Assembly (NCBI GenBank): GCA_029570205.1
Contig: JAKQSI010000058.1
Coordinates: 9,894 to 73,893 of the forward strand
Reading direction: 5' to 3'
From: Candidatus Omnitrophota bacterium
GTDB taxonomy: Bacteria; Hinthialibacterota; Hinthialibacteria; Hinthialibacterales; JAKPRU01
Length of the DNA stretch: 64,000 bases
Under the pieces are notes generated by a model, which made no database searches, had not been told where the DNA came from, and saw only the letters and a program-made list of their open reading frames with translations. Made by a program: the position numbers and the translations under genes. This document shows positions 54,185-61,710 of the stretch, one piece after another (the first letter of the stretch is position 1; every line of letters begins with the position of its first letter).

Positions 54185-56245
54185 TTATAGCACGCGCGCG
54201 CCACTCTTGCACGGTTGCGCAGGCGCCATCAGAGTCAGCCGCTCCCCGTCGTTCGCCGCGAGCAACATACCCTTCGACTCAATTCCTCGAATCTTGGCCG
54301 GTTCGAGATTCGCAACGACAATGATCTGTTTTCCGACCAGGTCCTCCGGAGCGTAATACTGTGCAACTCCGGCAACAATGGTCCGTTCGTCTTTCCCTAT
54401 GCGAATCTTGAGTTTCAGCAACTTCTCGGTTTTCTTCACCCGCTCGGCTTCGAGAACATCCGCTACGCGGAGGTCCAGTGTTGCCACCTCATCGTAGGTT
54501 ACCTGCTGATCCAGGAAAGGCGCAATACCCGAATCTTCTTCTTCCGTCGGTTTAGAGACTTTCAGTTTGTCCAACTGCTTTTGTATTTCCGCATCCTCAA
54601 ACTTGCGAAACAGGATCACCGGCTCACCCAGAGCGTGCCCCGGCTCAAGGACCGGGATTCCGGCCTGGTCCCATTCCTGGTCCTCCACGCGGCCCGGAAG
54701 ATTCAACATGCGCCAGATTTTCTCCGAGGTGAACGGCGTGATCGGATGAAACAGCACCGCCAGCGCGCGGCACACCTCGAGGGAGACGTTCAGCACGGTT
54801 CCACCGCGCTCCGGATTTTCCTTCACCAGTTTCCAGGGCTGCTGTTCCTGCAAATAAAGATTGCCCATGCGAGATGTCGCCAGTGTCAAACTCACCGCCT
54901 CTCGCAAATGAAAATTCTCATAAGATTCGCCCACTGTATTCGGTGCGTTTTTAATCAGATTCAGAATACCATCGTCCTCAGCGCTCAATGCTCCACGAGC
55001 GGGAACTTTGCCGTCAAAATACCGCAGGGTCATCGAGACTACACGGTTCACAAAATTCCCGAACACATCCGCCAGATGGCTGTTGTTGATATTCTGGAAC
55101 TCCTGCCATTTGAAATCGCTGTCCTGATTTTCCGGGGCGTTATAGGCCAGGTAATACCGAAGCGGGTCCGGCTCGAATGCCTCCAGGTATTCCGGCAGCC
55201 ACACCGCCCAGTTTTTGCTGGTGGAAAGTTTGCGCCCTTCCAGATTCATGAATTCAAATGCGGGGATATTGTCGGGAAGAATAAACCCCCCATGGGCCAT
55301 CAGCATCGCCGGAAACATCAGAGCGTGGAAAAAGATATTGTCTTTGCCGATGAAGTGAACCAGTTTCGTGTCCGGTTCACACCAGTATTTTTTCCACAGA
55401 TCCGGGTCTCCCTTTGCGATAGCCCATTCTTTTGTGGAAGAAATGTACCCGATGGGCGCATCGAACCAGACATAAATCACCTTCCCTTCTTCGCCTTCCA
55501 ACGGCACTTTGACACCCCAGCGAAGATCGCGAGTGATACATCGTTCCTGGAGTCCCTCCTCAAATGCCCCCCGGCAGTAGTTTTTGACATTGTCTTTCCA
55601 TTCGGGATGCGTCTTCTGCCATTCGATCAAATCCGGCTGGAGCCTCTTGAGATCGAAGAACCAATGTGTTGTCTCGCGGATTTCCGGCGGTTCTCCCGAC
55701 AGGACAGAAATGGGGTTGATAAGAGAAAGCGGGTCCATCGGGCGGCCGCACTTCTCACACTGATCCCCTTTCGCCTCCTCGCTGCCGCAGTACGGGCAGG
55801 TTCCCTGAACATACCGATCCGCAAGAAACTGCTGGGTCTTGGTGCAATACAGCTGCTTGGTTGTCTTTCGAACCAGGAACCCTTTTTCCAGGACTTTAAG
55901 GAAAAAAGCCTGAGTGGTTTCGTGATGAATCGGCAGGGAGGTTCGGGAATAATTGTCGAACGAGACTCCCAGGCGCTGGAAGCTCTCTTTCATGCCGGCA
56001 TGGTATCGGTCGACGATCTCCTGGGGGGAGACACCTTCCTGTTCGGCGCGGATGGTGATTGCCACGCCATGCTCATCGCTGCCGCAGATATGGATCACGT
56101 CGCGTTTTTTGAGGCGCTGATACCGGACATAGATATCGGAGGGCACATACACCCCGGCGAGATGTCCGAGATGAATGGGGCCGTTTGCGTACGGGAGAGC
56201 GCTGGTCACGAGGAGTCGTTTGAATCGGTCGCTCATATTGTGCAT
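54185..56245 (-). CDS. metG: Methionyl-tRNA synthetase
   Basis: 686 residues. Class I HIGH element HLGH (25-28), KMSKS element KLSTS, zinc knuckle CPYCGSEEAKGDQCEKC, and a C-terminal tRNA-binding (EMAP/Trbp111-like) domain from about residue 585 (DEVATLDLRVADVLEAERV, VVANLEPAKIRGIESKGMLLA). Charges tRNA-Met, whose gene lies just downstream. It starts 31 bases after metK. Start is ambiguous: ATG at 56245 or ATG at 56236; AAAGG upstream fits the second better. Confidence 0.97.
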   Translation of the reverse strand: MHNMSDRFKRLLVTSALPYANGPIHLGHLAGVYVPSDIYVRYQRLKKRDVIHICGSDEHGVAITIRAEQEGVSPQEIVDRYHAGMKESFQRLGVSFDNYSRTSLPIHHETTQAFFLKVLEKGFLVRKTTKQLYCTKTQQFLADRYVQGTCPYCGSEEAKGDQCEKCGRPMDPLSLINPISVLSGEPPEIRETTHWFFDLKRLQPDLIEWQKTHPEWKDNVKNYCRGAFEEGLQERCITRDLRWGVKVPLEGEEGKVIYVWFDAPIGYISSTKEWAIAKGDPDLWKKYWCEPDTKLVHFIGKDNIFFHALMFPAMLMAHGGFILPDNIPAFEFMNLEGRKLSTSKNWAVWLPEYLEAFEPDPLRYYLAYNAPENQDSDFKWQEFQNINNSHLADVFGNFVNRVVSMTLRYFDGKVPARGALSAEDDGILNLIKNAPNTVGESYENFHLREAVSLTLATSRMGNLYLQEQQPWKLVKENPERGGTVLNVSLEVCRALAVLFHPITPFTSEKIWRMLNLPGRVEDQEWDQAGIPVLEPGHALGEPVILFRKFEDAEIQKQLDKLKVSKPTEEEDSGIAPFLDQQVTYDEVATLDLRVADVLEAERVKKTEKLLKLKIRIGKDERTIVAGVAQYYAPEDLVGKQIIVVANLEPAKIRGIESKGMLLAANDGERLTLMAPAQPCKSGARVL

Positions 56246-56276
56246 AGCCTTTCTGTTGACCGGAGCGACTGCCGTT

Positions 56277-57482
56277 CTACTCGATTCCCGCCGCTTGTTT
56301 CAGGTCATCCACTTTGTCGGTCTTTTCCCAGGTGAAACCGGGTTCTTCCCGTCCGAAATGGCCGTAGGCGGCTGTGGCACGGTAAATGGGCCGACGAAGG
56401 TCCAGGGTTCGAATGATATCGGCAGGACGAAACGAGAAGACTTCCCGGCAGATCCGGGCCAGTTCCATGTCACCGAGTTTACCGGTTCCGAAGGTATTCA
56501 CACCAACCGACATCGGCTCTTTGAGACCGATGGCATAAGCCAAGTGGAATTCGCATTCTGTGGCCAGACCGGCCGCCACGATGTTTTTGGCGACATACCG
56601 GCACATGTAGTTCGCAGAGCGGTCCACTTTCGTCGGGTCTTTCCCCGAGAACGCGCCGCCACCGTGTCGGCCTTTGCCGCCGTAGGTATCGACAATAATT
56701 TTCCGTCCGGTCAGCCCGGCATCTCCTTCGGGGCCGCCGACAAAGAATGTGCTGATCCCGTTCGGATCGCTGGTTCCATTGATAATCAGATCCTCTTGCA
56801 GGTCGAACTTATCCCAGATCTCCGGGCGTTCCGCGATAATCGGCTTAACGACTTTTTCGGTCAGATCGGCTTTGATCTTCTTGAGGGGCAGATCCCTGAT
56901 TTTATGCTGTGCCGCCAGGACCGCGCGAACGATCTTTACGCCTCCGTCGTACGACACGGTCACTTGAGATTTGCCGTCCGGTCCCAGGTATTCGATCTCG
57001 CCGGATTTGCGAACTTCGGCCATTTTCCGGGTCAGTTTGTGAGCTGTATGGATGGGCAGGGGCATCAGTTCCGGCGTTTCAACGCAGGCATAGCCGAACA
57101 TCATGCCCTGATCGCCCGCGCCGGGATCCTCACCGCCGGTTCCGGCGGCAATGTCGGGGGATTGCGGATCGACCGCAATCAAAACTCGGCAGCGGTTGGC
57201 GTCCATCCCGGCCAGTTTCTCCGTATACCCGATATCGCGAAGGACACCACGGATGATCTTTTCATATTCGGGCATGAACGCGCTGGTGATTTCGCCTGTT
57301 ACAACAACCAGGTCTGTGGAAACCAGGGTCTCGCAGGCCACCCGGGCGGCAGTCAGATTGGGACCGGTATTACCGGCCATGATGGCGTCCAGGATCGCGT
57401 CGGAAATCTGGTCGCAGACCTTATCCGGATGCCCTTCGGTGACGGATTCGGAGGCGAATGTATTGGGTGGTAGTTGGCGCAT
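56277..57482 (-). CDS. metK: S-adenosylmethionine synthetase
   Basis: 401 residues. Makes SAM from methionine and ATP. Motifs: [62 protein letters not shown] and the C-terminal [17 protein letters not shown]. Start ATG at 57482 with GGGAG six bases before. Its 5' leader can fold into two mutually competing helices (see leader entry). Followed by metG and tRNA-Met on the same strand, a coherent methionine-use operon. Confidence 0.97.
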   Translation of the reverse strand: MRQLPPNTFASESVTEGHPDKVCDQISDAILDAIMAGNTGPNLTAARVACETLVSTDLVVVTGEITSAFMPEYEKIIRGVLRDIGYTEKLAGMDANRCRVLIAVDPQSPDIAAGTGGEDPGAGDQGMMFGYACVETPELMPLPIHTAHKLTRKMAEVRKSGEIEYLGPDGKSQVTVSYDGGVKIVRAVLAAQHKIRDLPLKKIKADLTEKVVKPIIAERPEIWDKFDLQEDLIINGTSDPNGISTFFVGGPEGDAGLTGRKIIVDTYGGKGRHGGGAFSGKDPTKVDRSANYMCRYVAKNIVAAGLATECEFHLAYAIGLKEPMSVGVNTFGTGKLGDMELARICREVFSFRPADIIRTLDLRRPIYRATAAYGHFGREEPGFTWEKTDKVDDLKQAAGIE

Positions 57483-57555
57483 AGGTTTCTCCCATGTTTG
57501 CCCATGGACTCAGCTGCAATGGACAAACGACGGATGATATGGCAGCTGAAGGCAT
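57483..57555 (-). promoter_or_regulatory. Structured 5' leader of metK, candidate regulatory RNA
   Basis: On the minus strand TCAGCTGC (57542-57549) pairs perfectly with GCAGCTGA (57510-57517), 8 bp. Its loop contains GTTTGTCCAT (57519-57528), which can pair over 10 positions with ATGGGCAAAC (57496-57505) just before the GGGAG ribosome site (57489-57493); one G-U pair. The layout is that of an H-type pseudoknot next to the ribosome site, or two competing hairpins. Loops are 13, 1 and 4 bases; the last is short for crossing an 8-bp stem, so a full pseudoknot may need partial opening. A TTGCAG (57586-57591) with TACTAA (57562-57567) at 18-base spacing could be the promoter. I cannot match it to a named SAM riboswitch class. 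Confidence 0.55.
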
Positions 57556-57902
57556 AGATTTTTAGTATCTCATCTTTTCAAAAGCCTGCAAGAGCGCCCC
57601 AATTCACTAAGGTTACGTTCGAACGGGAATCCGTCCATGGGTATCCATCCTTTTCCGGGGAGCCGGTTCCAATAGACTAACGCTCTATAACTGAATTGAC
57701 TGGACCTGTCGGCATTCTGGAAGGACCAGCGGCAAGATGCTGGTGTTGACTTCAGCCCCTCACCGCATCCCTTTCCCGAAGGAAGAGGCAGAAGAGGGTG
57801 GCACGGGCTTCCAGCCCGTGGTATCACAATACAGAAAAGATACCTGAAAAACATTATCTATTGCGGCGAAATTCCGCTGATCCATAGAAAGGAACAGGGT
57901 CA
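57556..57902. other. Intergenic region between metK and the PEPCK-like gene
   Basis: Contains a degenerate family A repeat (57756-57788) and a family C palindrome (57797-57821, GCACGGGCTTCCAGCCCGTG). Promoters for both divergent transcripts should lie here. No gene seen. Confidence 0.6.
57797..57821. repeat. Dispersed palindromic repeat, family C
   Basis: CACGGGCT and AGCCCGTG are inverted around TCC; same layout as 5289-5310. Confidence 0.75.
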
Positions 57903-59675
57903 ATGTCACCCGTGCATTTTGATCGACATAAAAATGAACTGATTCTTCATACCGATGGTATCATCTGTGACACCCATCGTGAGATTCTGGAAAGCGAGGT
58001 TTTTGAAAGGGTCCTGGCTCTTTATATCGAGACCTTGCGGAGGAGAGACTCACCGATTTTGGATAGTCTACCCATGCTTCTGGGAGGGGCGGAGGAACAG
58101 GCGCGTTTTCTGGAACTTCTTCGGTCTCTAACGGTCAATCCCCTGGAGCAGGCGCTGAAGATCACGCCGATTTTCGAGGATACTCCCGAGAAACGCAAAG
58201 GGCTTCTTCAGTTTATCGAAGGTCTGTATGACTTCTGGCGGAAGTTCCACCGATTCGTGATCTGTCATTCCGAGAGTGGTCCGAACGCACACGATCAGCG
58301 GCCATTTCGCACCTTCAATGCCACCGTGGAGCAGCTCACCCACCTGGTTCGTGGAGTTTACCGGGATGTCTGCGAGAACATCACCGGCGATCATCCCCGC
58401 ATTTACCGGCAAATCCGCTCCGGCTGCAATATGGGGATTATCGCCGTCGCCAAGGACTGGAATCCGCCGAGGCCTTATGGGGAACCGCTGCGGGATATCC
58501 CTTTCATTCGTCAGGTTCTGGTGTATCCGCCGCTGATTCTGGACCCTCCGATGAATACACGCACGGGGCAATTCAGGAAGGTCTCGGAGAACCCCCTGGA
58601 GGGGATAACATGGGAAAAAGAGAAATGGCTGTGTTATCCGGCGCAGGTCGGTCCTCTGGTCATTTTTATCTATTTCCACCAGTGCTTCATCAGCCTCGGT
58701 TGCTGCCTCGCAAACCTGTTCGAGTTGGCGACGGACGAGCAAATCGCGGCGGGGCCGGATGCCATTTATGCCTATGGCGCGCCACCGGAAGTGATGGCGA
58801 AATATGGCGAACTTCCCACCGTATTTTATGAAGATTCCCGGAATGATTTGCTGGTTGCCGCGATCCCCGGTGAGGATCGATTCGGGTATTTCGGATATTT
58901 GAAGAAGATGATTCTTACCCTCCACAATATCCGAATGATGCAGCGGGGCCGAATGCCCTTTCATGGAGCCATGACCCGAATCACCCTGAAGCGGGATATC
59001 GCGGCCAACATTGTCCTGATGGGCGACACGGCAACCGGGAAATCCGAGACCCTGGAGGCGTTTCGATCCCTGGGCGCGGAGTACATCCGTGACATGAGAG
59101 TCATTGCGGATGATATGGGGTCGTTTGAGGTGACACCCGACGGCAACGTGGTGGCCTACGGAACCGAGATCGGCGCGTTTGTTCGTCTGGATGACTTGCA
59201 GCAGGGATATGCGTTCGACCAGATCGACCGGGCGATCATTATGAGTCCGCAGAAGGTGAATGCGCGTGTGGTTTTGCCGGTGACAACCCTGGCGGAGGTT
59301 CTCCACGGATACACGGCAAACTACATCTTCTATGCGAACAATTACGAGGAATTGGACGAGGAGCATCACATTATTGACCGGTTTGAGACCCCCGAAGCAG
59401 CTTTGTGTGTGTTTCGGGAGGGAGCGGCCATGGCCAAAGGAACCACGACCTCCAAAGGCCTGGTGCATAGTTATTTCGCCAATATCTTCGGACCACCTCA
59501 ATATCGTGACCTGCACGACCGGTTGGCCCAAAACACGTTCGAGGCCGCGTTTCGAGCAGGGGTTTTTGTAGGGCAGATTCGGACCCGACTGGGCGTTCCC
59601 GGCTGTGAAACAACAGGGCCTCTCGAAGCCGCAAAAGCCTTGCTGGCCTTGATTTCCAAGCCGATTCAAGCGTGA
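57903..59675 (+). CDS. P-loop protein of the PEPCK/HPr-kinase fold
   Basis: 590 residues. The P-loop is GDTATGKS (374-381) in NIVLMGDTATGKSETLEAFR, followed by the acidic IADDMGSFEV, much as in phosphoenolpyruvate carboxykinase and HPr kinase. The FHGAMTRITLKRD block just before it is also conserved in the group. The N-terminal 340 residues are a helical/beta region with no obvious motif. Proteins of this kind have been called PEPCK-like; a true decarboxylase reaction is unproved. It stands alone, divergent from metK. The ATG at 57903 follows GAAAGGAA. Confidence 0.7.
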   Translation: MSPVHFDRHKNELILHTDGIICDTHREILESEVFERVLALYIETLRRRDSPILDSLPMLLGGAEEQARFLELLRSLTVNPLEQALKITPIFEDTPEKRKGLLQFIEGLYDFWRKFHRFVICHSESGPNAHDQRPFRTFNATVEQLTHLVRGVYRDVCENITGDHPRIYRQIRSGCNMGIIAVAKDWNPPRPYGEPLRDIPFIRQVLVYPPLILDPPMNTRTGQFRKVSENPLEGITWEKEKWLCYPAQVGPLVIFIYFHQCFISLGCCLANLFELATDEQIAAGPDAIYAYGAPPEVMAKYGELPTVFYEDSRNDLLVAAIPGEDRFGYFGYLKKMILTLHNIRMMQRGRMPFHGAMTRITLKRDIAANIVLMGDTATGKSETLEAFRSLGAEYIRDMRVIADDMGSFEVTPDGNVVAYGTEIGAFVRLDDLQQGYAFDQIDRAIIMSPQKVNARVVLPVTTLAEVLHGYTANYIFYANNYEELDEEHHIIDRFETPEAALCVFREGAAMAKGTTTSKGLVHSYFANIFGPPQYRDLHDRLAQNTFEAAFRAGVFVGQIRTRLGVPGCETTGPLEAAKALLALISKPIQA

Positions 59676-60030
59676 GTCTCTCGTGGAAGCCCACCCCGGC
59701 CCGAATCGCGGCTCCATTACTGCCCTCGTCGTCCCTTCAATCCCTTGGGGGTTTGCTGATGCGAATTTTCCTAACTTGGACCGCAGAACTTGCTCGGCTA
59801 CGGTCGGCAACAATCATAACGAGTGTCCTGTTTGGCACTTTGAGAAGGAGTGTCGGATTATCGCGATTATTATATCATGACCTCCACACTGTGGAATTCC
59901 CGATTTCTTGATTCTCCTTTATCCTTTAATGCCGTGAATCGCGGTTCAGACTTCTGCGGGAACCCTGTCTCGCCCCGGTTCCCCGGGCAGGCTAAAATGC
60001 GCAAGTCGATCAGAACGATTGGATACTGCG
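59676..60030. other. Gene-free spacer before holB
   Basis: 355 bases with no convincing ORF, RNA or strong repeat. Contains AT-rich stretches (around 59860-59880) that could serve as a promoter for holB. Confidence 0.5.
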
Positions 60031-61116
60031 ATGCCGTGGTCGGATGTACAGGTCGGTGATCTGGTAAAAGAAGCGCTGTGTCGCCTGGTGCGGAGCGGTC
60101 GGCTTGCCGGGACCTTTCTATTCTACGGGCCGCCGGGGTCCGCGCTGGAAGAATTGGCGTTCGCGTTTGCCTCCGCCATTCTGTGTGAACGGAAAGTAGG
60201 ACAGGCCTCTGTGTCTGTCGCCAATTGCCAGGCAGAGACGCCTGGCCTGCCAGGACATGCGGACGGTGATTTCTGCGGGATCTGCCGGGCGTGCAGGCAC
60301 ATCCGTGAGCGGATTCACCCGGATGTGTTTGCCCTGGAGCCGGAGGGGGCTTTCTACAAAATCGATACCCTTCGGACTATGCAGGGCATGGCGGCGCTGT
60401 TGCCGCTGGAGGCCGAGCGGAAGATATTCATTCTTCGCCAAGCCGACCGAATGCGTCAGGAGGCGGCAAACAGCCTGCTCAAAATCCTGGAGGAGCCTTC
60501 CCCCCATTCGATTTTCATTCTGCTCACGGATAATGTAACCGGCATCCTTCCAACGATTCTGTCGCGGTCACAACGGGTCCGCCTGTCGCCTCCGCCTTTG
60601 GACAGGTTGATTGAGAACCTGATGGCCTCCAAGGGCATAAGCAAAGAGGCGGCAGAAAGCCTGGCTCGTCTTGCAGGCGGGCAACCGGGACGCGCTGAGG
60701 AAATGTCCGATGGGACCTGGATGGAGCGGCGGGACCGACTGATCGCCCTGCTGGAAAAGATCCGTCATGGAAGTCGTCTGGAAATTATGCACGGAAGCCA
60801 GGCATTGAGCCGTGACCGCGCGGGCGCGCGCGAAACCCTGGAGGCGCTATTGAGCCTGATCCGGGATGGTCTCGCGCTGACACTGCCGGATAATCCCGCC
60901 TTTTTGCTGAACATCGACCGCCGGAAAGAGATCCGGTCACTCTGGCATGGGGCCGAGTCCGATCAGGTGATACAGGCATTCGAGACAACGGTTGATGCCC
61001 TTGCCGATTTGGATCGGAATCTGAATGTCCAGAATGTACTCGAAACGGTCTTTATGGCCTGTGCGGGTCGATCTTCTGTAGAATCCATGTCGCCAAAAGG
61101 TCCACAGAGGGCGTGA
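60031..61116 (+). CDS. holB: DNA polymerase III clamp-loader subunit delta prime
   Basis: 361 residues. AAA+ fold with a degenerate P-loop (YGPPGSALEELAFAFA lacks the GKT), zinc-binding CGICRACRHI, the sensor-like KIFILRQADRMRQEAANSLLKILEEP and the arginine-finger region ILPTILSRSQRVRLSP. The lost P-loop is normal for delta prime, which supplies the SRC motif to the clamp loader. ATG at 60031. Its 3' end overlaps the convergent udk gene by 65 bases. Confidence 0.92.
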   Translation: MPWSDVQVGDLVKEALCRLVRSGRLAGTFLFYGPPGSALEELAFAFASAILCERKVGQASVSVANCQAETPGLPGHADGDFCGICRACRHIRERIHPDVFALEPEGAFYKIDTLRTMQGMAALLPLEAERKIFILRQADRMRQEAANSLLKILEEPSPHSIFILLTDNVTGILPTILSRSQRVRLSPPPLDRLIENLMASKGISKEAAESLARLAGGQPGRAEEMSDGTWMERRDRLIALLEKIRHGSRLEIMHGSQALSRDRAGARETLEALLSLIRDGLALTLPDNPAFLLNIDRRKEIRSLWHGAESDQVIQAFETTVDALADLDRNLNVQNVLETVFMACAGRSSVESMSPKGPQRA

Positions 61117-61693
61117 AATCCTGCGTACCGTTGAGTACGAGATGCGCCTCCGTTTTCATCGGTGCGATGAACCGTTCGTGCCCCGGTCGGACCGTCTCCA
61201 GGTATTGGGTTCGGACGGATTCCAGGGTGCGGCCTCGTTCAACCTGATCCCGCTCAATCCGTCGCAAGATACGAATATCATCCGGCGCATCGACATAGAT
61301 ACGCAGATCGAATATCTCCCCCAGCTCCGCGCGGGCAAATAATAAAATCCCCTCTGCAATCACGGCACAGGCCGGGCCGAATGTGTGATAGCCGATACGG
61401 GTATGGGTTCGGTAGTCATACTGGGGCACATTCACGGCGTCTCCCGCTTTCAGATCCCGCAGGTGTTTCAGCAGCAAATCCCATTCGTATGAATCCGGAT
61501 GGTCGAAATTGCGGCGGTCACGGTCCGCTTCGGGCAGGTGATCCAGGTTGAGGTAATACCAGTCTTGGCGGAGAACCAGGACCTGTCGATCCTTGAGCCG
61601 TTCGTGCAACAGATTCACAAGGGTGGATTTCCCCGCCCCTGTTCCCCCCGATACGCCGATCATCAACACCGGACCTTGCATGGTTTGCGGCAA
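61052..61693 (-). CDS. udk: Uridine kinase
   Basis: 213 residues. Phosphorylates uridine/cytidine to the monophosphate. P-loop GGTGAGKST (16-24), DWYYLNLDHL base-binding region, FDHPDSYEWDLLLKHL and QYDYRTHTRIG. The start chosen is the TTG at 61693, because AAAGG stands seven bases before it; the ATG at 61681 is the alternative. Convergent overlap with holB is 65 bases; its own upstream neighbour is the DUF115 gene on the same strand, 17 bases away. Confidence 0.93.
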   Translation of the reverse strand: MPQTMQGPVLMIGVSGGTGAGKSTLVNLLHERLKDRQVLVLRQDWYYLNLDHLPEADRDRRNFDHPDSYEWDLLLKHLRDLKAGDAVNVPQYDYRTHTRIGYHTFGPACAVIAEGILLFARAELGEIFDLRIYVDAPDDIRILRRIERDQVERGRTLESVRTQYLETVRPGHERFIAPMKTEAHLVLNGTQDFTPSVDLLATWILQKIDPHRP

Positions 61694-61710
61694 TGGATCG
61701 CCTTTCCTGC

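Noticed and set aside
54215-56335. 706-codon plus-strand ORF
   Set aside because: Lies antisense to metG, which has all synthetase motifs; long antisense frames here follow from codon bias.
57483-57602. SAM-I riboswitch ahead of metK
   Set aside because: No four-way junction, kink-turn or terminator could be drawn; the visible pairing is a short two-helix arrangement instead.
58128-59813. 561-codon minus-strand ORF
   Set aside because: Antisense to the P-loop protein gene; no motif in the minus frame.
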